The position numbers were made by a program, and so were the translations under genes. Shown piece by piece: positions 44,689 to 50,743 of a stretch of 50,743 nucleotides of DNA. Position 1 is the first letter of the stretch. The number at the start of each line of letters is the position of its first letter. Source of the DNA: CAZZCN01 sp964652975 (GTDB taxonomy: Bacteria > Bacillota > Clostridia > Saccharofermentanales > UBA5734); NCBI GenBank assembly GCA_964652975.1, contig CAZZCN010000012.1:1-50743 (forward strand). The letters run 5' to 3'. The notes under the pieces are model-generated. The model ran no database searches. It worked only from the letters and a program-made list of their open reading frames with translations, and had not been told where the DNA came from.

Positions 44689-45351
44689 AAAAGATGTGAA
44701 TGGCGCGGGATTGAAGTTGAAGTTATACCTGTTGGCATAGGACAGAAATTTGAACCTGAATTGTATGATATCATATTTTTCGGCGGGGGACAGGATTTCG
44801 AGCAGGGGCTTATTTTGGACGACCTGATAAATGACAAAGGGGATGCCATAAGGAAGGCGGTTGAAGACGACAAAGTATTCCTTTGTATATGCGGCGGATA
44901 TCAGATGATGGGCGAGTTTTACATCGATAGCGATGGCAGAAAACTCGATTGTCTTAATGCCGTGCCACTTAGTACTACTGCCGGAGAGAAAAGGCTTATA
45001 GGAAATATAATATGTCATAGTGATGAGCTTCTGAGCTCCGGAAAGGATCCTGTTCTTGTTGGATTCGAAAATCATTCGGGTAAAACTACACTTAAGAACG
45101 GTGTCAGACCTTTGGCAAGGATAATTTCAGGATATGGAAACAACGGCGTTGACGGGGCCGAAGGTGCAAGATACAAAAATACATATTGCACTTATATGCA
45201 TGGCAGCTTTTTGCCGAAGAACCCACAAATGGCTGATGAGCTTATACAAGTAGCGATAAAAAGGAGAACGGGCGATTTTATTCAACTTGAACATATAGAT
45301 GACGAATTCGAAACAAATGCAAGATTACATGTACAAACTTGCAAAAAGTGA
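44689..45351 (+). CDS. gatD: Lipid II isoglutaminyl synthase, GatD glutaminase subunit (5' end in gap)
   Basis: 220 residues of a class I glutamine amidotransferase of the cobyric-acid-synthase-like type. The frame is open from the gap edge (KRCEWRGIEVEVIPVGIG). The nucleophile cysteine lies in FLCICGGYQMMG, and the catalytic histidine in TYMHGSFLPKNPQMAD. It supplies ammonia from glutamine to MurT. GatD proteins are about 240 residues, so roughly 20-30 residues are lost in the gap. The order murT-gatD is the standard operon. Confidence 0.9.
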   Translation, partial: KRCEWRGIEVEVIPVGIGQKFEPELYDIIFFGGGQDFEQGLILDDLINDKGDAIRKAVEDDKVFLCICGGYQMMGEFYIDSDGRKLDCLNAVPLSTTAGEKRLIGNIICHSDELLSSGKDPVLVGFENHSGKTTLKNGVRPLARIISGYGNNGVDGAEGARYKNTYCTYMHGSFLPKNPQMADELIQVAIKRRTGDFIQLEHIDDEFETNARLHVQTCKK

Positions 45352-45380
45352 TTGACGAGCAAGTAACATTATGTTATTAT
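45352..45380 (+). promoter_or_regulatory. glnA promoter
   Basis: TTGACG (45352-45357), a 17-base spacer and TATTAT (45375-45380), starting at the base after the gatD stop. Transcription should begin near 45387. Confidence 0.7.
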
Positions 45381-45396
45381 TCACTTAAAGTTGAAC

Positions 45397-45454
45397 AAAG
45401 GCGTTCCGCAATGATGTGGAACGCTTTTAATATTTTTTCCAATGTCGGAAAGGG
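45397..45454 (+). promoter_or_regulatory. Dual-hairpin ANTAR-type RNA element in the glnA leader
   Basis: Hairpin 1 pairs GCGTTCCGC (45401-45409) with GTGGAACGC (45416-45424) around hexaloop AATGAT. The stem extends with A-U pairs, and a T-rich tail follows. Hairpin 2 pairs TTTCC (45436-45440) with GGAAA (45447-45451) around hexaloop AATGTC, and its right arm runs into the ribosome binding site AAAGGGG (45449-45455). Both loops have A at position 1 and G at position 4, the known ANTAR recognition pattern. Confidence 0.65.
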
Positions 45455-45462
45455 GTAATATT

Positions 45463-46794
45463 ATGAATAAGTACACGAAAGAGGACATCATCAGAATCGT
45501 CAAGGAAAAGGATGTGAAGTTTATCCGCCTTCAATTCACGGATATTTTTGGCACGCTGAAGAATGTGGCAATTACATCAAGCCAGTTGGAGAAGGCGCTG
45601 AACAATGAATGTATGTTTGACGGTTCATCAATTGAGGGATTTGTCAGAATAGAAGAGTCTGACCAGTATCTGAGACCGGATCTGGATTCTTTTGTTGTTT
45701 TTCCTTGGAGACCGCAGCAAGGAAAAGTTGCAAGACTTATATGCGATATTTACACACCGGAGGGCAATGCTTTCGACGGTGACCCAAGATATATATTGAA
45801 GAAAGTGCTGGCGGAAGCTGCTGATATGGGATATTCATTCAATGTCGGACCTGAGCTTGAATTTTTCCTGTTCAATACAGATGAATTCGGCAAGCCTACA
45901 ACTAATACAACCGATGAGGCAGGATATTTCGACCTCGGCCCTACTGATGCCGGAGAAGATGCCAGAAGAGACATCTGCTTTGCTCTTGAGGACATGGGAT
46001 TTGAAATCGAGGCATCCCATCACGAAGTTGCAATAGCACAGCACGAAATAGATTTTAAATATGACTCTGCACTAATGACCGCTGACAAGATTATGACATT
46101 CAAGCTTGCTGTTAAAGCAATAGCAAACCGTCACGGACTTTATGCATCATTTATGCCAAAACCCTTGTTCGGAGTTAACGGCTCTGGAATGCATACCAAT
46201 ATGTCACTTACGAAAAACGGTAAGAATGCATTCTATGATGAATCCGACCCGCTTGCCTTAAGCAAGGAAGCGTATTCTTTTATAGCAGGTATCATGGCTC
46301 ACATTAAAGGCATGGCAGCAATTACAAATCCACTTGTCAATTCATACAAGCGGCTTGTCCCAGGGTATGAAGCACCTTGCTACATTGCATGGTCCGCAAG
46401 AAACAGAAGCCCGCTGATCAGAGTTCCTGCAACCCGTGGAGCAGGGACCAGAGTCGAACTTCGCTGTCCGGACCCTGCATGCAACCCTTATCTTGAGCTG
46501 GCAGTTTTGCTGGCAGCAGGGCTTGATGGAATAAAAAAAGGATTGAAACCACCCGTTAGCACTGATGTGAATATTTTCCACCTTACCCCGGAAGAGAGAA
46601 AAGAACTTTCAATAGACAGCCTGCCCGGCAGCCTTATGGAAGCGATTTCTGAAATGGAAAAAGATGAACTTGTCAAATCAGTACTGGGCGACCATATTTT
46701 CACAAAATATATCGAAGCCAAAACAAAAGAATGGGACAGATACAGAACCGCTGTAACCGAGTGGGAAATCTCTGAATATCTGGCAAAATTCTAA
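45463..46794 (+). CDS. glnA: Glutamine synthetase, type I
   Basis: 443 residues from the ATG at 45463, 7 bases after AAAGGGG; the ATG at 45442 lies inside the leader hairpin. MFDGSSIEGF, HHEVAIAQHEIDF, KPLFGVNGSGMHTNMSL, NRSPLIRVP and TRVELRCPDPACNPYLELAVLLAAG are the ATP-, metal- and glutamate-binding boxes. The length is that of the Firmicute/archaeal GSI-alpha form, normally not adenylylated. It makes glutamine from glutamate and ammonia. Control is likely through the leader hairpins and the ANTAR protein encoded just downstream. Confidence 0.96.
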   Translation: MNKYTKEDIIRIVKEKDVKFIRLQFTDIFGTLKNVAITSSQLEKALNNECMFDGSSIEGFVRIEESDQYLRPDLDSFVVFPWRPQQGKVARLICDIYTPEGNAFDGDPRYILKKVLAEAADMGYSFNVGPELEFFLFNTDEFGKPTTNTTDEAGYFDLGPTDAGEDARRDICFALEDMGFEIEASHHEVAIAQHEIDFKYDSALMTADKIMTFKLAVKAIANRHGLYASFMPKPLFGVNGSGMHTNMSLTKNGKNAFYDESDPLALSKEAYSFIAGIMAHIKGMAAITNPLVNSYKRLVPGYEAPCYIAWSARNRSPLIRVPATRGAGTRVELRCPDPACNPYLELAVLLAAGLDGIKKGLKPPVSTDVNIFHLTPEERKELSIDSLPGSLMEAISEMEKDELVKSVLGDHIFTKYIEAKTKEWDRYRTAVTEWEISEYLAKF

Positions 46795-46868
46795 AAAATA
46801 GAAATTCTAGTTAAAATTAATGTATAATGAGAATTACAGCAATAGTTTAGATTTCTGCAACGAAGTGT

Positions 46869-46963
46869 TTATTGAAAATAGACATCGTTAGATTTTCAAT
46901 AATATAATATGATCGAAAAACTTTGGTTTTTCGCGTTTGATAATCTGCTTCATGCAGATTATC
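46869..46963 (+). ncRNA. Three consecutive stem-loops upstream of the ANTAR gene
   Basis: Stem 1: TTATTGAAAAT/ATTTTCAATAA, 11 pairs (46869-46879, 46892-46902). Stem 2: CGAAAAAC/GTTTTTCG, 8 pairs (46914-46921, 46926-46933). Stem 3: GATAATCTGC/GCAGATTATC, 10 pairs with a 5-base loop (46939-46948, 46954-46963). None is followed by a U-tract, so they are not classic terminators. A fourth hairpin, CTGATGC/GCATCAG (47025-47031, 47041-47047), precedes the ribosome binding site. Confidence 0.45.
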
Positions 46964-47070
46964 TTGAACGGTTCATTGACGTTTGCGGAGTTTTAACTCA
47001 TACTATTGCTGTGATTCGTGAATCCTGATGCTTGAATATGGCATCAGAGATATGGCGAGGAGGTGTGCTG

Positions 47071-47649
47071 ATGATTAATGTAATCGTAGCTTTCAGTGAC
47101 CATTCCACTGCGCAAAAAATCCGCACTATCCTTACAAGCAACGGAGTGCCCGTAGCCGGAGTGGCTACGTGTCTGTCGCAGATAGTTTTGCTGACAAAGC
47201 GTTTACAGGGAAGAGGGATAATTATATGTCAAAACCGTTATAGCGATGGCATGACAGCAATTTTTGCCGACGAATTCTCCCCTGATTATGAAATACTGAT
47301 GCTGGTTCATGGAAAACAGGAAGGAATCATAAGTAACAGGACAATAAGCACCCTTTCTTTACCGCTAAAGAAAAACGACCTCATAGATTCGGTTAAAATG
47401 TTGATTTCATCAGGTCAGATTTGTTATAATGAACAATCTGGATCCAAGAAGGAAAATGACAAAACCGATACGAAAGAGAAAAAGGTTCGTTCAGCAGAGG
47501 AAATCAAGCTTATTGATGATGCGAAAAGCGTGCTGATGGAGCGAAACAACCTGACAGAAGAACAGGCTCACCGTTTTTTGCAGAAACGAAGCATGGATAA
47601 CGGGAGCAAATTGACTGACACTGCAAAATTAATACTAGAGAGATGGTAA
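47071..47649 (+). CDS. ANTAR-domain RNA-binding regulator with degenerate receiver
   Basis: 192 residues from the ATG at 47071, 7 bases after AGGAGG; a TTG at 47032 is rejected. Residues 1-115 look like a receiver fold, but the phosphoacceptor position after strand 3 reads IIICQNRYSDG with no aspartate, so it is probably a pseudo-receiver controlled by protein contact or a ligand. A charged linker (120-140) leads to the ANTAR domain (141-192), with DAKSVLMERNNLTEEQAHRFL and AKLILERW. ANTAR proteins bind paired hexaloop hairpins in mRNA leaders and control termination. The glnA leader carries such a pair, making glnA the first candidate target. Confidence 0.85.
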   Translation: MINVIVAFSDHSTAQKIRTILTSNGVPVAGVATCLSQIVLLTKRLQGRGIIICQNRYSDGMTAIFADEFSPDYEILMLVHGKQEGIISNRTISTLSLPLKKNDLIDSVKMLISSGQICYNEQSGSKKENDKTDTKEKKVRSAEEIKLIDDAKSVLMERNNLTEEQAHRFLQKRSMDNGSKLTDTAKLILERW

Positions 47650-47655
47650 AATATC

Positions 47656-48657
47656 ATGATCAAGTTTTATAAAATGCACGGTATTGGAAACGATTATATT
47701 TTTATTGATGGGTTTTCAAAGGGGATTGACAATCCTTCGCAGCTTTCGATCAAGCTTAGCGACAGACATTTCGGGATAGGTTCTGATGGGCTCGTCCTTA
47801 TTCTCCCGTCTGACGTCGCGGATTGCAAAATGGACATGTATAATGCCGATGGTTCACAGGCTGAGATGTGCGGCAACGCCATACGGTGCGTCGGCAAGTA
47901 TCTTTATGACCAGAGAATGATTGATGATACCAAGGTTACTGTGGAAACTAAGTGTGGAATCAAGAAATTGAAGCTTAATTTTTCCAAGGGAATAATCAAG
48001 GATATTACAGTAGACATGGGCGCTCCGGAATTGTCTCCGGGACTTATTCCTGTTGATCTGTCTAGTATTGCAAGCGAGAATGAAAGAAAAGTAGATTCTA
48101 AGAAGAACGATTCAGAAGACGAAAAAACAGCAATAGCAAAAGAAAATGCTAACGAAGATGCCAGCAGCGAATCAGCTGCATTCGATGGAACAGGAAATGA
48201 AAGCAATATTAACAATGCAGTTAATGATTTTCATAAGGCTAGAATATCCGTTGAAGACAAGGTGTTCGATATGACTTTTGTATCAATGGGCAATCCCCAT
48301 GCTGTGATTTTCGTTGACGATGTAATGAATTTCGACGTGCACAAATATGGAAGAATTATAGAAAAGCATAGTATTTTTCCCAATAAGACCAACGTTGAGT
48401 TTGTAGAGATAATCGACGACAAGACTGTCAGAATGCGTGTATGGGAGCGGGGAAGCGGTGAGACTTTGGCCTGTGGCACAGGTTCGTGTGCCACTGTGGT
48501 AGCATGCATACTTAATGGCAAAACATCATCGTCTGTACGCGTCAAGCTTATTGGCGGAGACCTTGACATAGTCTGGGACGGGGGAGACAGCAGCGTTTTT
48601 ATGACAGGACCTGCAAAGGAAGTATTCTGGGGGTATATCGATCCGGAATCGCTCTGA
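47656..48657 (+). CDS. dapF: Diaminopimelate epimerase with a large acidic insert
   Basis: 333 residues, about 55 longer than usual. Catalytic cysteines are Cys72 (EMCGNAIRC) and Cys273 (ACGTGSCATV); MHGIGNDY and GNPHAVIFV are standard boxes. It converts LL- to meso-diaminopimelate for lysine and peptidoglycan. Residues ~138-192 are a low-complexity acidic insert (NERKVDSKKNDSEDEKTAIA and on) placed between the two halves, so catalysis should survive. The gene starts 6 bases after the ANTAR gene, so the two are probably co-transcribed. The product of the next gene, DapL, supplies its substrate. Confidence 0.93.
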   Translation: MIKFYKMHGIGNDYIFIDGFSKGIDNPSQLSIKLSDRHFGIGSDGLVLILPSDVADCKMDMYNADGSQAEMCGNAIRCVGKYLYDQRMIDDTKVTVETKCGIKKLKLNFSKGIIKDITVDMGAPELSPGLIPVDLSSIASENERKVDSKKNDSEDEKTAIAKENANEDASSESAAFDGTGNESNINNAVNDFHKARISVEDKVFDMTFVSMGNPHAVIFVDDVMNFDVHKYGRIIEKHSIFPNKTNVEFVEIIDDKTVRMRVWERGSGETLACGTGSCATVVACILNGKTSSSVRVKLIGGDLDIVWDGGDSSVFMTGPAKEVFWGYIDPESL

Positions 48658-48778
48658 TATGAAAGTAAACAACCCAAAGTAAAATTTTATAATTCTATTT
48701 ATGTGAAAAGTATAAAAATTTAAAAACAGCGGAAAACAGGCATTCAAAAATAGACAAAAGCGAATAAATATGACAATA

Positions 48779-48841
48779 TATAATTAATTGTAATCGACAC
48801 TTTGAATTTTCCAGAATGCAAGTGTTGGATTTTTTATTTTT
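48779..48841 (+). promoter_or_regulatory. dapL -10 and terminator-like leader hairpin
   Basis: TATAAT (48779-48784). A stem of ACACTT (48797-48802) with AAGTGT (48820-48825), plus inner AATT/AAT pairing, is then followed by TTGGATTTTTTATTTT. It could act as an attenuator just before the ribosome binding site. An alternative TCCA/TGGA pairing competes with it. Confidence 0.4.
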
Positions 48842-48858
48842 CAAAGGAGAAAATCAAT

Positions 48859-50115
48859 ATGACAGAATCAAACAATGACAAAGAGCAGGCAGGTATTTTA
48901 AATGATAACTACGGTAAAATGCCCGGAAGTTATCTTTTTTCTGAAATAGCGCGAAGAGTAAAGGACTACTCACAGGCCAATCCTGAAAGCAAGATCATAA
49001 GGCTTGGAATTGGCGATGTGACAAGACCGATCTGCCCGACGATTATCGAGGCAATGCACAAGGCTGTTGATGAAATGGGAAACGAGAAGACGTTCCATGG
49101 ATACGGTCCTGAGCAGGGCTACGATTTTCTGCGCAATGCAATAACAAAGTTCGATTATGAGGGCAGAGGCGTCAAAATCGAAGCGGACGAGATTTTTGTG
49201 AGCGATGGTTCCAAGTGTGACTGTGCGAATATAACCGAACTTTTTTCTAATGATATCAAAGTGGCAGTCTGTGACCCGGTTTATCCGGTTTATGTCGACA
49301 CGAACGCCATGATGGGAAGAGCAGGGGATTACGATTCCAAAACCGGGAGATGGTCTAATCTTTTGTACATGCCTTGTACAGCCGAGAATAATTTTTTGCC
49401 CGAACTGCCTTCTGCAGCAGGAGCCGAAGTTCCGGGCATAATTTATCTTTGCTTTCCTAACAACCCGACAGGTGGAGCGATTGGATATGAAGACCTCGCC
49501 AAGTGGGTCGATTATGCCAACGAAAACGGCAGTATTATTCTTTATGACAGTGCCTATGAAGCATATATTACGGAAGACTTGCCACATAGCATATATGAAA
49601 TTCCAAATGCAAAGAAATGCGCCATCGAATTCCGCAGCTTTTCAAAGACAGCCGGTTTCACAGGAGTTAGATGCGCTTATACAGTAATTCCCAAGGAACT
49701 TATAAGGAATGGTGCTTCTATCAATTCCATGTGGAACAGACGCCAGACGACGAAATTCAACGGTGCTCCTTATGTGACACAGCGTGCAGCTGAAGCTGTT
49801 TATTCAGAACAGGGACAGAAAGAGATCAAAGAGAATATCGCATATTATATGGAGAATGCCAGGATCATCCGAGAAGGGCTTACTGCAATCGGGTACGAGG
49901 TCTTCGGCGGAGTGAATGCGCCGTATATATGGCTTAAGACTCCTAATAACATGAGCTCATGGGACTTTTTCTCGTATCTTCTCGAAAAAGTGCAGATAGT
50001 CGGCACACCGGGTAGCGGATTTGGTCCTTGTGGAGAAGGGTACTTCAGACTTACCGCTTTTGGTAGTGTTGAGAACACCAAGGCGGCTATTCAACGGATG
50101 AGAGATAAATTATAA
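48859..50115 (+). CDS. dapL: LL-diaminopimelate aminotransferase
   Basis: 418 residues from the ATG at 48859 (AAAGGAG 9 bases upstream); the TTG at 48802 is inside the leader hairpin. A fold-type I PLP aminotransferase with Lys263 in RSFSKTAGFTGVRCAY as the PLP lysine, FPNNPTGGA near 199-207, and RLGIGDVTRPICP and FHGYGPEQGYDFLR, which are DapL-specific. It converts tetrahydrodipicolinate and glutamate directly to LL-DAP, the short lysine route of Clostridia, plants and chlamydiae. Next to dapF, which takes the next step. Likely has its own promoter in the 200-base gap. Confidence 0.95.
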   Translation: MTESNNDKEQAGILNDNYGKMPGSYLFSEIARRVKDYSQANPESKIIRLGIGDVTRPICPTIIEAMHKAVDEMGNEKTFHGYGPEQGYDFLRNAITKFDYEGRGVKIEADEIFVSDGSKCDCANITELFSNDIKVAVCDPVYPVYVDTNAMMGRAGDYDSKTGRWSNLLYMPCTAENNFLPELPSAAGAEVPGIIYLCFPNNPTGGAIGYEDLAKWVDYANENGSIILYDSAYEAYITEDLPHSIYEIPNAKKCAIEFRSFSKTAGFTGVRCAYTVIPKELIRNGASINSMWNRRQTTKFNGAPYVTQRAAEAVYSEQGQKEIKENIAYYMENARIIREGLTAIGYEVFGGVNAPYIWLKTPNNMSSWDFFSYLLEKVQIVGTPGSGFGPCGEGYFRLTAFGSVENTKAAIQRMRDKL

Positions 50116-50213
50116 TATTGGATTTATGATATTTTGCACTTATATTTTGCCTTAGCTGTTAGCACATAATATAGTCAGTAATATGAAAATGCGATATAAG
50201 AATTACATAAAAA

Positions 50214-50242
50214 TTACATTGAAATTATTATTACTGTATAAA
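50214..50242 (+). promoter_or_regulatory. Candidate purF promoter
   Basis: TTACAT (50214-50219), 17 bases, TATAAA (50237-50242), 41 bases before the purF ATG. No purine riboswitch is visible in this short leader. Confidence 0.45.
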
Positions 50243-50283
50243 CACTGTTTCTACTTTCGTTTTAAGTAAACATTGGAGGAAAA

Positions 50284-50743
50284 ATGGAATATTTTCAAGA
50301 TAAATTAGATAAGCCGTCTGAAGAGTGTGGTGTTTTTGGCGTTTATGACTATGGAATGCTTCCTGGAACAGGAAATTCGAAAGGCATAAAAAGTCTTAAT
50401 CTTGACGTTTCCAGACTGACATATTTTGGCCTTTTTGCATTACAACATAGAGGGCAGGAAAGTTGTGGGATTTCAGTAAGCAAGAACGGGGATGTATCCT
50501 TTCATAAGGACATGGGGCTTGTCAGCGAGGTTTTTACCGAAAGTATCCTTGATAGGCTCAAAGGCCAGATCGCGGTAGGCCATGTAAGGTACTCTACAAC
50601 AGGATCCAGCGTCAGAGAGAATGCACAGCCATTGGTTACTAAGTATGTAAAGGGCTCGTTATCGATTGTCCACAACGGAAACCTTACCAACACCATGAAG
50701 CTTAAGAAAGAGCTCGAAGCTACCGGAGCCATTTTCCAGACAA
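50284..50743 (+). CDS. purF: Amidophosphoribosyltransferase (3' truncated by the window end)
   Basis: The first 153 codons are present; the frame is open to the last base. A 14-residue propeptide precedes Cys15 (EECGVFGVYD), which becomes the N-terminal nucleophile after processing, as in Bacillus-type PurF. FALQHRGQESCGI, GHVRYSTTGSS and VHNGNLTN are class II amidotransferase boxes. It commits PRPP and glutamine to purine synthesis. Start ATG at 50284 with GGAGG 4 bases upstream. It is the third glutamine-using enzyme in this neighbourhood after CarA and GatD. The Fe-S and PRPP domains lie beyond the window. Confidence 0.93.
   Translation, partial: MEYFQDKLDKPSEECGVFGVYDYGMLPGTGNSKGIKSLNLDVSRLTYFGLFALQHRGQESCGISVSKNGDVSFHKDMGLVSEVFTESILDRLKGQIAVGHVRYSTTGSSVRENAQPLVTKYVKGSLSIVHNGNLTNTMKLKKELEATGAIFQT

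Noticed and set aside
48658..48858. Lysine riboswitch (L-box) before dapL
   Set aside because: An L-box aptamer needs about 170 structured bases; after the -10 only about 70 remain, with one simple hairpin.
48970..49587. Reverse-strand frame of about 205 codons within dapL
   Set aside because: dapL is unambiguous here; the reverse frame shows no motif.
50116..50283. Purine riboswitch before purF
   Set aside because: The leader lacks the paired stems and loop sequences of a guanine/adenine aptamer and is too short after the likely start site.

Overview
The window looks like chromosomal DNA of an anaerobic clostridial Firmicute (Oscillospiraceae / cellulolytic Clostridia type). The clues are AGGAGG-type ribosome binding sites, moderate-to-low GC, dockerin modules, a YesM/YesN two-component pair beside an LplB/YtcP-type sugar ABC importer, MurT/GatD, a clostridial-type glutamine synthetase with an ANTAR regulator, and the DapL/DapF lysine route. 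I saw no rRNA, tRNA, CRISPR array or insertion sequence. One 100-N assembly gap lies at 44589-44688.

Region 1 (1-28.5 kb) is a polysaccharide-utilisation locus. After a gene tail, a CPA-type antiporter and a GPH-type sugar symporter, a minus-strand operon (9778 down to 3415) encodes three exported modular proteins. Two are membrane-anchored and one carries a clan GH-A-like catalytic domain and a dockerin. Divergently, YesM kinase, two sugar permeases, a lipoprotein binding protein, YesN regulator, a UroD-family protein, GH130, a GH2 beta-mannosidase and a lipoprotein glycosidase follow on the plus strand. Then come a second dockerin protein, a sulfatase and an FAD oxidoreductase. Five proteins share 13 copies of one ~145-residue beta-rich module that I do not recognise. 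Four promoters share a T-rich box 25-26 bp upstream of an extended -10, which suggests one regulon, probably under YesN. My working model is that surface proteins bind and cut a mannose-containing, possibly sulfated glycan. Oligosaccharides then enter through the ABC importer, whose ATPase is not in the window, and are processed in the cytoplasm by GH130, GH2 and the sulfatase.

Region 2 (28.5-41.4 kb) is mostly household: a TVP38-type membrane protein, folA-thyA with a small junction duplication, a MacA/MacB-like exporter with an OmpR-type two-component system, a membrane/acetyltransferase fusion, a small methyltransferase, an LCP cell-wall ligase, an NADH:rubredoxin-reductase-like flavoprotein behind two CsoR/CstR-like operator sites, and an M29 aminopeptidase.

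Region 3 (41.4 kb to the end) is a glutamine / cell-wall / DAP neighbourhood: carA without carB, murT-gatD (interrupted by the gap), glnA, an ANTAR regulator, dapF, dapL and the start of purF. The glnA leader has two hexaloop hairpins with A at loop position 1 and G at position 4, the signature of ANTAR target RNA, and the ANTAR gene is the next gene. murT appears to start at a rare ATT codon.

All assignments come from reading the sequence and recalling family motifs. No database search or folding program was run.
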